From positions 268,846-319,189 of the forward strand of contig JBNGIQ010009483.1 in NCBI GenBank assembly GCA_049999765.1: a stretch of 50,344 nucleotides of DNA. The letters run 5' to 3'. The notes under the pieces are model-generated. The model was not told the DNA's origin and did no database searches. It saw only the letters and a list, made by a program, of their open reading frames with translations. The DNA comes from Phaeoceros laevis (lineage: Eukaryota; Anthocerotophyta; Anthocerotopsida; Notothyladales). The position numbers were made by a program, and so were the translations under genes. Position 1 is the first letter of the stretch. Each line of letters opens with the position of its first letter. Positions 19,801-29,800 of this stretch are shown here, in pieces.

Positions 19801-22590
19801 GCTGTTTTCCTGCAGACCCTTGCCAAGATGTCCCTCCCCATCTTCCTCCACCAGGTTACAGTGCGATGCCTCCAAACTCTCAAGGCAGCTATTGTTGGCC
19901 AGCATGGCACCCAGCAAGGCCACCCCTCCGTTCTCGAGGGCGTTATGAGATATCTTCAGCTTCTTGACGCCCCCCATATTATGCCTGGTCCCACCCGGAG
20001 AAGAAGATGTTGCTCGAAGCCGCCATGGTTGAGTCGACTGCAGAGCATCGCACAGGTGGCGGAGTCCGTGTGCACTCATCCCAATCTCGATCAAGGTGAG
20101 GTCCTGGAGGGTGGAGTTGGTGCGGAGCGCAGCGGCGAGCTGCTCCACTCCGCCATCGCCCACCTTACATCCTCCTATATCCAGTACTCTCAAGCTGCAG
20201 TTGGTCTCCAGAGCCCGGGAAATGTGGCGCATGCCACCTGTACCCGTGGATGTACTGAAAATTTGGAGTTCCTGGAGTTTGCAATGGCCGGACTTGAGCA
20301 GGTAGGCCAAATGCTTGCACCCCCTGTCGCTCCCAAACGCTCCACTCCCACCAATCTTGAGCCGTCGCACACCATTGCTCCAGTGTTGAGACAGCAAAGC
20401 AGAGTACAGGACCTGGACGTCCACTGCTTGCTCGCCGCCGTACCTAGGCTTGTACGCAATCCAGGTCTCGGAAGTCTTGATCTCGCACGCGTTGGGGATG
20501 GAAGGTGCCAAAGCAAGCAACAAGCACAATGAGAGCTGTTGCAAAATGTAATCTGACCCACCTTCTTCTTGAACTGCCCCTCCTCCTAGGCTGCTGCCTA
20601 GTAGTGTCACCAACTCCGCTGCGAAGCTTTGACACACTTCATCCAAAAATACCTTCACTTCAGGACCATCCACCTCAAGCTCCACGTTCACAGTGCCGTC
20701 GTTCGTAAGCGTGCACCAGTTCTCAAGAAGGAAATGCAGCGACGCCTGGAACAGGCCAGGACTTAGGCTGGGCACCGCCGTGAGCGCAGCTATAAGCGGG
20801 CGCAACTCTTTCGGCAAGTGCTCCACATTCAATATTTCGCCACCGCTACCCGGGCCCTCACCCAGATGCAGCTGCCGGCATGAGGAACAGGTGCAATAGA
20901 AGAACCCCCCTGATTTAAGAGTTCTTGTACTTGGACCCTTCAAAGGAGCGTTCCTTATCTCGGCAAGGGCAAGGCGTGGGTTGCTCGCAAGAAGCTGATA
21001 TAGATCATCGATAAGACCGTGATCCAGCGTTGTTGAGCCACCTAAAGACAAGAAAGACAAGGTTGAATTGGCCGCGCCAAGGGCCTGGAAAATGCAACGC
21101 CATGCCTTTGTGGAAAAGTCGGCGTTCTCCAACCACAGCTTTCTCAGACTGGTGTTGGTGCGAAGCATTTGAGCAAGGGGCTNNNNNNNNNNTCTCAGAC
21201 TGGTGTTGGTGCGAAGCATTTGAGCAAGGGGCTCAGCGAGCTGGCTCGCCTCCTCCTCCAGATCCTCCTTGCAAAACAGTAAATGAAGCTCGCTGCATCT
21301 GCTGTGTGAGCTGACAATGACATTCAAGATTGGCTCTGGGCCGCCGCCAACTTGTAGTCTCTGGAGGGCCGTCGCCCCCTTCAAGGCTGCAGAGATCAGG
21401 GCAGCTCCAGCCACAGTCAGTCCCGTCTCTCGAATCCTAAGCTCCCGCAGGCCCTTGCTTGAGACGAGTTGACCCAGCAGCCGGGCTGCACGCTCATCTG
21501 CCAGGCACTCGGGATTGTGCTCCACGTCCAAGATTTGAAGGCGGGAGCCAGCTTTGCTGGCCAGCAGGGTGCTCAAAAGCTGAGACAGCCCTGCTGCTTT
21601 CAACCCCACGGACTTCATATGCAGCGTCAGCTTTCTCAGACTGGTGTTGGTGCGAAGCATTTGAGCAAGGGGCTCAGCGATCTGGCTCGCCTCCTCCTCC
21701 AGATCCTCCTTGGTGAACAATAAACTAAGCCTGCGGCATCTGCTGAGTGAGCTGACAATGACATTCAAGATTGGTTCTGGGCCGCCGCCAACCTGTAGTG
21801 TCTGGAGAGCCGTCGCCCCCAAGGCTGCAGAGATTAGGGCAGCTCCAGCCACCGTCAGTCCTGTCCTTTGAATCCCAAGCTTGCGCAGGCACTTCCTTGA
21901 GACGAGTTGGCCCAGCAGCCGTGCTGCACGCTCATCTGCCAGGCACTCGGGATTGCTCTCCACGTTCAAAACTTGGAGGCGGGAGCCAGCTTTGTTGGCC
22001 AGCAGGGTGCTCATAAGCTGAGACAGCCCTGCCGCTTTCAACCTCACTCCGAACATCCCCAGCGTCACCAGGCTTGAGCTGCGGCTGGCCAGGATTTGGC
22101 TCACCTGCCGGCACCCAAACTCAGATCCAAACCCTATGTTGCCGTCCAGGCTGAGCCATCGCAACACCTGGTTGGATTTGAGGCCCTCGCAAAGACGCTC
22201 CACTTCCGACTCACTGCTGATGCCGCAGTTAACAGCTGATGCCCAGTCGCCCAGTTTCACCACCCGCAACGAAGGGCAGGTGCCGATCAGTCCCAACACC
22301 CACAGCCTCACTTTTCTGTACCACAGAGCACCAGCACCAGCACCAGCATCATCCTCAACATCGGCTGATGGATCCATGCGGAAATAGTCGCCACCTTGGT
22401 CCGGCCCTGCAAGATCCACCTCCTTGATGGTGGCTGGCACCGCCCTCAGCTGCGTCACAAGCTCTCGCAGAGCTTGGGGCAGCTGCTCCACATCGATATC
22501 CACATCCATGGCCGTGCCGCCAATGTCACCGGAGACTGGAGCCTCCTCCACCTGCCCAGCGAGCCCGTCCTTCGTCACGGTAGCAGACAT
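16161..22590 (-). CDS. LRR-Roc-COR (ROCO) protein with C-terminal caspase-like domain
   Basis: Two exons, 22590-19284 and 19162-16161, with a 121-bp intron (GTTAGT to CTGCAG). About 2,100 residues after splicing. Splicing at this site rebuilds the Roc P-loop GNAYAGKS, which strongly supports the gene model. Order: ribonuclease-inhibitor-type LRRs (about 100-560 and 730-1080), Roc GTPase (P-loop about 1096-1104, RTRGI switch, DLAGQ about 1175, THKD about 1254), a charged linker with an internal duplication, COR (about 1490-1600, PKWF and DYFLPAIF), a TORNADO1-like tail, then a caspase-like domain (about 1865-2102) with FINGHG (His about 1934) and VINGCRG (Cys about 1980). Counts include the gap. 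Plant ROCO proteins such as TORNADO1 are known; I know of none with a caspase domain. Likely a GTP-regulated cytosolic sensor or protease. A 10-N gap with duplicated 41-bp flanks lies in the LRRs. Confidence 0.88.
18021..18317 (-). repeat. in-frame duplication in the ROCO linker
   Basis: Two protein segments 75 residues apart (225 bp) share FL-(T/A)-x-VG-x-(R/K)-IGT-x-x-GAYLHDA, with basic residues on either side. They sit between Roc and COR. This is a decayed tandem duplication that kept the frame. Confidence 0.7.
21142..22041 (-). repeat. tandem duplicated LRR module of about 146 residues
   Basis: Residues about 184-329 and 330-470 of the ROCO protein are highly alike. Both run from LKAAGLSQL through NPECLADERAARLLGQLV, GLTVAGAALISAAL, and GGGPEPILNVIVSS to PLAQMLRTNTSLR. 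The unit is about 438 bp and differs by a few substitutions and one codon. The 10-N gap falls at the end of the second unit, so a further copy could be collapsed there. Confidence 0.85.
21183..21192. other. assembly gap of 10 N with duplicated 41-bp flanks
   Basis: The 41 bases at 21142-21182 reappear exactly at 21193-21233. Together with the gap they add 51 bp (17 codons), which leaves the frame intact. This is either an unmerged contig overlap or the edge of a collapsed tandem LRR repeat. Confidence 0.9.
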
Positions 22591-22717
22591 TCTTCACGAG
22601 TTCCGTCCCTGGAGGCGTCGGCCAAGCTTTCAAGACCACCACTGAAAGGTCTGATGGAGTGCCGCGCGATGGCTTGTGGCCTAAAAAGACTCACGGGACG
22701 GCCAAGGTTCCTCCAGC

Positions 22718-22834
22718 CCTGGAGAGCATTGTTGTTCAAACTTGTTAGAGAGCTTCCTCCGCAGCTACCAGATACGCCCTGGAGGGCATTGTTGAACTTG
22801 TTGGAGAGCTTCCTCCGCAGCTACCAGATACGCG
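22718..22834. repeat. tandem duplication upstream of the ROCO start
   Basis: Two near-identical units, about 22718-22776 and 22780-22834, both containing gagagcttcctccgcagct then accagatacgc. They lie 130-245 bp upstream of the ROCO start codon, in the probable 5' UTR or promoter. Confidence 0.8.
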
Positions 22835-22970
22835 TGCTACAGGGTAACGTGTCCCCCTGCCCTCTACGAATCTCACTTGTGGTCAGGAGTCGGGAGAGAG
22901 CGTCACGACCGGGCCCGCCCGGGATTCCCACGTCGCTTGGCGCTAGGGCTATATCTCTGTCGAGAATCGA

Positions 22971-23089
22971 GATATGCCTGGTGGGGCCAGTACTCATGTT
23001 TAAATACCAGATATATGCACACACCAGTCTGTCCGAGGGAGACCAGTCAGTAGACCGGTTACCAGTTGCCATGGCAAATTTTGAGAAAT
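22971..23089. repeat. upstream repeat shared with the receptor kinase (copy B)
   Basis: Same-orientation partner of 14085-14246, with shared blocks atatgcctggtggg, taccagatatatgc and ccatggcaaattttgagaa. It lies about 380-500 bp upstream of the ROCO start codon. It may be an old element carried with a promoter, or a mobile remnant that landed twice. Confidence 0.6.
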
Positions 23090-23873
23090 CGTGTATAGTT
23101 ATCTCCACTAGACAGACTTACCATAGCCACACCAGACCTGGATAACTGGAGGCTTGCGAGGAATGCACGTATTGAGAAGGAAATGCTGCCAAGAAGGTGC
23201 TCCGGATGTGACCTGCAATTCTGACTCCACCTGCATACCCTGCTGTCCTGCAATGAGCACTCAGTTCACAACCACTTCAGGACCGACGTTACCGGTGTTC
23301 ATCTTAGGTGATTGGGGATTGCAGGACAAACGCGTCCACTTGTAACGGCATTCGTGTTCACAGCTTGTGGTGGCCAATCATCGGAAAGCTCTCGGACCAG
23401 GGTGATGGACGGCAGAGGCACACGCCAATAAATCCACATGGCTTCCGGTAGACCAGCCACCCTCTGTTGATGCCACCATTTCCTCCATCGTGATCACTCT
23501 AGATCTTCGTCACATTTCGTGCGGGCTATTGACAGGAAAGGGGGGAACCATGCCTGGAGAGAACTAGTTGCTGAGCCATCAGTGAGAGCCTGCAGAAATT
23601 CCGTATCGTCCCTACTCCAAGTTTAGGTCCACCTTCGTTCTGTGCACTTCGGACAGTAGACTTGGAGATGCTGTGCAAGCAGCTGAAGATGCAGACAGTC
23701 TTCGGCCCACGGGAGTCATGGATGTCTGCCTTATCTTGAAAGGCTTCGAGGTAGCAGTGGGACGCAACACAGCTGTTTGCTGTCACTGCGTTCTTGAGGT
23801 CTTGTAGGGAAGGCAGCACCGCCTGATTTGACTCTACCACGGCAGACCTAGGCAGGTTTGCTTCCGAGCAACG

Positions 23874-24528
23874 ATGGACTACACCTTGCCAGCACTGAAG
23901 ACGATGATCGCGCAGCTCAAAGCGGTGGTGCTGCCTAACCCTACAGCCACTGTCCACACCATAGGCGCTCTGCGCTTTCAGCGGGTCTGGATTCTGGTTC
24001 GTGAAGCTCGCTCGATCTGACCTCTAACAGCTAAACAACCTAGCATCAACCTTCACTTCCTGGTGGACGTGCTGGCCAGGGTGTGCTTGTTGCTGGACCC
24101 ACTACGCAGGGGCGCTTTGTGCTTGACGATGGCAGCGGCGTGATTGAGCTCATTTTAACCGGAGATGCGCAAAAGAAAACCTGGACATCAGGCAAGCATT
24201 GTGCTCCAACACTCCATTCTGGATGCTGACCTCACAGTAGCTGTAGTCTAGATTTGACCTTGATCTGTCGTTGTGGTGGCAGGAATGTACGTGTTGGTAG
24301 TTGGTGCTTATCAAACTAATGCTGAGCAACCTGTCATAAAGGTGTGTGTGTGTTGCAATGCATTGTTGTGGTCACAAGTCTTGGGTTGTTTCTCATAACG
24401 TTCTTCTTTTCCAGGTCCACAAGATCGTGGATTTGTCAGCATTTCCCGACAGAGAAGCTGCATGGCATCTTGAAGTCATAGAGGCTCATGACAGATTCTA
24501 CGAGCGCAGGATTCAGTGCTCAGCTTGA
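23874..24528 (+). CDS. RMI2: RecQ-mediated genome instability protein 2 (RMI2) homologue
   Basis: Four exons, 23874-23996, 24080-24191, 24283-24341 and 24415-24528, give 135 residues in an unbroken frame. The protein starts MDYTLPALK, has FQRVWI before the first intron, then a single OB-fold: GVLVAG, RFVLDDGSGVIELIL, KTWTSGMYVLVVGAYQ, HKIVDLSAFPDREAAWHLEV, and a C-terminal helix (IEAHDRFY). Length and motif order match RMI2, the small OB-fold partner of RMI1 and topoisomerase 3-alpha in the RTR complex, which dissolves recombination intermediates in the nucleus. The second intron starts with GC (gcaagc) and ends with AG, a known minor donor class. The gene is divergent from the ROCO gene. The homology is clear; function is inferred from the family. 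Confidence 0.83.
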
Positions 24529-25170
24529 CAGGCAGTGACATGCCTTGTCAGTACAACCTGGGAATAGTTGAAATTAGGAGACCAGTAATAGCACTCTCAT
24601 CTCTGAAAAATGAAAAGACCAGTAACAGCATTCTTCATTCAGTCCAAGGCATTGAAACAGTCGATGGTACTGGAAGGGTTGTGCTCTCTGCAAGCCCATT
24701 TAGCTGCTTTATGAGACAATTGAGTGTATGTGCCTGGAGGGGAAAAACTAAAATCCTCCATTATCATCGGCACTAACTTGGCACTCTTAGTGAACAAATT
24801 GACGTGGTGTTTAGGTCACACTTGGTCAGGATGTCAGGACATCAGGGATAAGCGCTGTGCTTGAGGAATATACATTGTGCCCGATGTCCAGACCAAGTGC
24901 GACCTAGATTTTGCCACTACAAGGCCAAGTGATGCGAATTTTGCCGCGATCGATGAGCTTGTTCCGATCCTTATACCGAAGTGTAGCCGATCGATGCCGC
25001 GCTTGTTCTTTCATTCTGCTCCGACATGCACAGCGCCATGAATCTCCCCACTGAACAGTCATACAAATTGCGCAGGCCTACCACTTCCGATTCACACGAA
25101 CGAACCAATTCCACAGTCCCTTAAGCTCAAGACCAACCATCCCCATCTCCAGCCCCATCCAGCTTTAGCT
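24529..25170. other. intergenic; probable promoter of the secreted protein
   Basis: No coding frame of note. The 3' UTR of the RMI2 gene and the promoter of the gene at 25171 should lie here. The phrase gaccagtaa(t/c)agca occurs twice near 24580-24635. Confidence 0.4.
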
Positions 25171-25875
25171 ATGGCCGGTTCGCTGCTCCTGCTGCTCCTG
25201 GTGGCGGGAGTGAATCTTGCTACGGCGATGCCGGCACTGGTCCTGCAGCCGTCCGCTTGGAGGTTCAAGGCGACCTATCCGGACCACTGGAACGTGAGGT
25301 ATTTCCCAGCGATGCGCGACTCCATCACCGGCGAGGAGCTCCAGGGGAGCACCACCACGCACCTGTGGGTCAAGTCCGGGGTGAAGCCGGAGCCCAGTCG
25401 CAGGACATGGGCAGCCATCGAGTACACCACCAACATAGCGTCCGTGGAGGTGGCCCAGGGCGACATGTGCACCGAGGCAGACCGCTTCCGCGCTACCCGG
25501 CGGGTGCGCCTATCCGCCCAGGTAGAGGTGCACGGCTTGGCGCCAAGCATCGGCTGGGCCGGGCTCTACCTTGGCGTGCTGGATGCCAGAGGCTACGAAA
25601 TGGGGCTGGACAACATGCACAATCGCCCCATTCTGGGCGCCTCCTTCAAGCTGCCTGCCGTCTGGTACACGGTGGTGGTGAACGTACCCCCCGGGGCCGC
25701 CAGCCTCGAGTATGGCTTGCACATGGTGGGGGGGACGGGCTCCGCCACCATTTCACACCTCACGCTGCAATGGGTCTCGCAAGACGTGCCCCTCACCACT
25801 CCCTTCGCTACGCTCCCGCCGCTTGACAAGTTCGTTCCTCCCGATTTCGGCAGTCCCGGTTTTGGCATTCCCTAG
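25171..25875 (+). CDS. secreted protein with a bacterial-type beta-sandwich domain
   Basis: Intronless, 234 residues, GC-rich. An N-terminal signal peptide (MAGSLLLLLLVAGVNLATA) is followed by a predicted beta-rich domain. The block IGWAGLYLGVLDA, GLDNMHNRPILGAS, WYTVVVNVPPGAASLEYGL, GGTGSATISHL and SQDVPLT matches, motif by motif, a domain common in bacterial proteins (often attached to AraC-type regulators or alone), which reads WAGLWMRVDG, FDNMQDRPI, VPxxAxxIxFG, GxG then DVPxT. The domain's ligand is unknown; a carbohydrate-binding-like fold is a guess. The C-terminus is Pro/Gly-rich. The lack of introns, the bacterial-like domain and the added signal peptide suggest horizontal origin with later adaptation for secretion. 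The match is from memory and was not searched. Confidence 0.72.
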   Translation: MAGSLLLLLLVAGVNLATAMPALVLQPSAWRFKATYPDHWNVRYFPAMRDSITGEELQGSTTTHLWVKSGVKPEPSRRTWAAIEYTTNIASVEVAQGDMCTEADRFRATRRVRLSAQVEVHGLAPSIGWAGLYLGVLDARGYEMGLDNMHNRPILGASFKLPAVWYTVVVNVPPGAASLEYGLHMVGGTGSATISHLTLQWVSQDVPLTTPFATLPPLDKFVPPDFGSPGFGIP

Positions 25876-26890
25876 GGCACCTTGCGAGGGGCTTTTAGAC
25901 TGTAGACTGTTCTTCTTGTCTTCAGAGCCGAAGATGACAACCATTAGCTACTGCCACAATCACCACCATACTAAAGTTTTGAGAGTATCCCTGAGGTTGT
26001 AGGCAGATGTGACATTGTCGGCAATTCAGAACAGTGCTTGTCTGCATGAGTCCTGCTGAATTTAGCAATTAAATGAAAACAAGTAAACAAACAGCCCTGT
26101 GTTTCGTGTCGTGATTGTCGATCCCCAATGCCCAGTCGGACTGAGCTCCTGCACTTTTGCAGATTTGTGGACTCACTGCGAAACGCCAGCATTTTCTTGG
26201 ACAACTCTCCAGTACCAGACGTTCATATAATACGGGCTGCACCATTTTCAGGTCCACCAGTTGCAGGCAGCTTGCGAATCCCATCATCTGCTATGAAGGC
26301 CTGCCAGCCTGCCCCCTTCCGCCTGAACAGAACTCTACTTTCCAAACTTTTTCCTCCTACACAAAATAATCATGAGGAACGGTGGGGAGCATCAAAGCTA
26401 GACGGATCCTTCATGTGAATAATCATTACAGAAAGACAACCTACATCACACTCCTACACTGAAAGAAACCAAGCCCCCTACTGCAAGATGTAGGCCCAAC
26501 ACACGACCCGTTGTCTTGGAAATGATACACCTGGGGTCAGCTACACTACTGTTGAGGAAGCACGCAAATATAGTGATACTGGGAAATCACGCTACAGTGC
26601 CACACCTAGCCCTGCATACAGATAGCTTTCTGACCGATAGACATCAGTTCATAATCAACCTCATGTTGACACATAATGACTAGAACTTTCGGATTTTTCT
26701 CAAAACACATATATCCACTAACTGACTGCCCGGGTATCTCCTCGCAAGGACCCCAAGCATTAGAGTCTACTACAATGGCTGGCAGGCATTACTCCTTATG
26801 AACTGATTCCAAGGGTGAGTGGCTCGACAAGAAGGTCACTGCACAACCTGTGGCTCACCCGGATGGCATCAGCAGGCTGTAAGATATCCC
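25876..26890. other. no gene recognised
   Basis: Convergent 3' flanks of the secreted-protein gene (plus) and the ArfGAP gene (minus). Only short frames, no elements seen. Confidence 0.4.
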
Positions 26891-29800
26891 TCAACCAAAT
26901 GGGTTGCCAGCAAAAGAACCTTGAGCACCAAGACGAGGTAGGGAATGTTGTGAAGTCAGGGTAGAGAAAGAGTTCTGGCCACCAAGGGCAGGCAAAGAAT
27001 TCTGTGAAGAGAGTTGTGTCTGCCTATGGTTGAAGAATGAAGTGTCGTGACCAAATGGAGCTGCTTGATTCCGATCCCTGAACATAGCATGAATTCCACA
27101 AAGTTTGTGGTTAGTTATGTGCAAAACATCTCAGCACAGGTGGTAGCATAGAGACAAACATGTCAAGGTGCTACACACAACCACACAAGCCTGGATAAGG
27201 ATCATACACTGTGATGTTTTGTGGCTGCAAACCGGGAAACCCACCACCGCCTGCACATTACAAGTGTGTAACATCAGCCATTTGCATATACAGTACTTGT
27301 TTCCTTGTGGTGGACAGCGTGCTCAAGCATCAGATATGAACAGCGTAAAGCACACACTAGACACCGAAGTACAGATAGAAAAACCAACCTAGGCCAACCA
27401 AAACCTGAGCAACCAACAATAAAACCACTTCATACCCAAAGATGTACCTGGAGGATAAGAAGCATGCTGTGGCTGCATAAAATTCTGCTGACTCCAAGGA
27501 TTAGGAAAACCCCCAGCTCCACTTACTCCTGGTCCAAACCCCGGAAGTGATTGTGGTCCAGAGGGAAAAGTCGGTAGGGCAGCTTGAAGGGGACCCATAC
27601 TAGGAAACTGCACCAAAAAATGTTGGTCAGCAAAACCTACGCCAATGTAGACAATCGCTCACTAGCCTCGATGGTGGCTTGCCAGCATGTGGCAAGAGGC
27701 ACTGAAGGACTCTACTAACAGAATCAGACAAATGTCTTGCGAAATTCATCGCAACAAGATGCACAACCACAATGAAATTGGAGCTCTACTAACTAGCCAG
27801 AAGCCATAATTCCCGTTGCAAAGGTTTGCGGTCAGAGTCCCTTTAGGCACTTACAGGGCCAGGCGCAGCTGGTTGAGAGTCCACAGGCAAGTCAAATGGA
27901 TTCCTGGACCTGGGTGGTTGGGCATATACTGGCATCTGCCCCTGCTGTACAGCCATACAGGGTACACTATCAGAAACAACCAACTCATTCCAAATCTGAT
28001 GAGTCCAGACGAGCCTAATGCAGGTGGTGCAATTATAAATGCCGCAACAGAACTGATTACCGGCGTAGCAGCTCCTACAGGATGAAATTGAGGGCCTCCT
28101 GTAAGAAATGCAGGATTGTGTGCAGGGAGTCCTGTATTTTGTACGAGTGGTGCTTGAAACGGTGAAGCAAACATATCCTGCAAGAAACCAAAAAATGTGA
28201 AACTTTATCTAACAAGCTAGGGCGAATCCATCCAGAACTCGATTAAAACACATCCGAGCACAGCCTCAAGGGGTCAGAATGCAAAACCTGTGGCAACTCT
28301 CTTCGTGGCCTATCTAGACTGGCCACAGGTTGAAGCCCGCTGTTACTCTGTTCTGGGTTTGGGAGGGAAGTAAGTCCTGCTGGAAATGCGCTCCATTGCT
28401 GAAGTACCACAAAAGAGGATTAAATGATAGTTTGCACTAGAAAAAAAGCATGAACATCTCCAAGTTCATCGGCAGTAACCATTGGCGACCTGTGAAGCTG
28501 ATGCTTGAGGAGCTTGTGCAGTAGGAAAAGCTGACCAGCTGTTGTCGGGTACACTTTTAAGTTCTACAACAGGTTGGGGCCAGCCACCATTCCACATGCC
28601 ACTAGTGTCTCCTCCAGAGAATAAGCCAGAGAGGGCAGTAGAAGGCGTAGTAGTCTGTGGCACCTGTGCTGCTTGTGCTACCGGTATAGTGGACTGACCA
28701 AAAGCAGTGTCAAAAGTGGCCCAACCAGTGTCACTTGAGCCTCCTGAAGGTGGCTGAGCCACCTGACCAACAACGAGAAAATCAGCAGGCCCTGCATTTG
28801 GTGCAGCAGCAGGGGTTTCGGCACTGAAATCAATAAGGCTGTCTGATGTGACTCGCTGGAGGGACACAGAACTTGACGTTGAGGAACCCCCATTCCCAAA
28901 AGAGCCGGAGGGGGTAAGCTTAGGTATTCTCAGATCCTTTCGCTGTTCAGCCTATCCAACACACAACGCAATACACATTGATACGTCAAGAGGATTGAAT
29001 AAGCTGCTTCCTTGTAAGCACTGGCTAGAATGTCAACGTCATCTAGCATATATGGAAATTACACCTATTTGGTTGTCAGCAACCACAGCATAATCCATAC
29101 CGGAGAAGTGATGGACCGGGGATCATCCTCAGAACGGCCATTTGTCTGTCCATAGTCATCAACTCGAAGCGGTGGAACATTGTCACCCAAAATCTCACGT
29201 ACAGGACGGATCTGTGGAGAGGAGCCTTCATCATAGTCTCTGTACTGACCAGCATTGTGGTCGTCCGATCTCCTTCTGTCACGTACTTCCTCTGGGCGGC
29301 GATCACGATCTTCATAGCGAGGCTTGTCATCATACCGACGATCCTCAAACCGACCCTCAGATCGTCGATCATCATACTTCCCTCGGTCAGTCTCAAATCT
29401 TCCTGGACTCCTCTTCTCATCAAATCTCACACCTCTTCTATCATCATTCCTGTCATCATATCTTCGATCTTCAAGTGGTGGACGACCTCGGTCTACATCA
29501 GACCTACGGCGCTCACTAGGCCGACGATCATCACTGCGATCCACGTAGGGAGGACTTCTGGAGCCAGTTCGGTAATCGGGGCGCCGACTCTCATATGAAT
29601 CATCCCTGTCACCCTGTAGCATGCTTCTGTAAGCGCATTTGCTCAATCGTCGAAGTTCCAATGCTGCTCAAATAACTGAAAGGAGAATGGAAAAAAGGTA
29701 CTCACTGATCGAGGTTTAGGTGGCAACCTATCTCCTGTATACCGCCTATCCACATAAACAGCCTTGATAAAGTCGCGCACCTTGTCAGGATTGCTGCAGG

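Larger units (their letters stand above)
22591..23873. other. intergenic region between divergent ROCO and RMI2 genes
   Basis: The two genes are transcribed away from each other, so this stretch must hold both promoters. It contains a tandem duplication of about 55-60 bp at 22718-22834 (ggagagcttcctccgcagct... in both copies) and the repeat shared with the receptor-kinase upstream region at 22971-23089. No TATA box is obvious. A minus-strand frame at 23526-23957 is a shadow overlapping RMI2 exon 1. Confidence 0.5.

Noticed and set aside
19279-22590. Two separate genes, an LRR protein and a GTPase-protease
   Set aside because: The stop of the first frame lies in an intron, and splicing rebuilds the P-loop exactly, so one gene is far more likely.
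22396-23145. Plus-strand frame of 249 residues
   Set aside because: Overlaps the 5' end of the ROCO gene in antisense and runs through a tandem duplication; no domain.
25257-25826. Alternative 189-residue frame in the secreted-protein gene
   Set aside because: GC-rich shadow; the 234-residue frame has the signal peptide and domain motifs.
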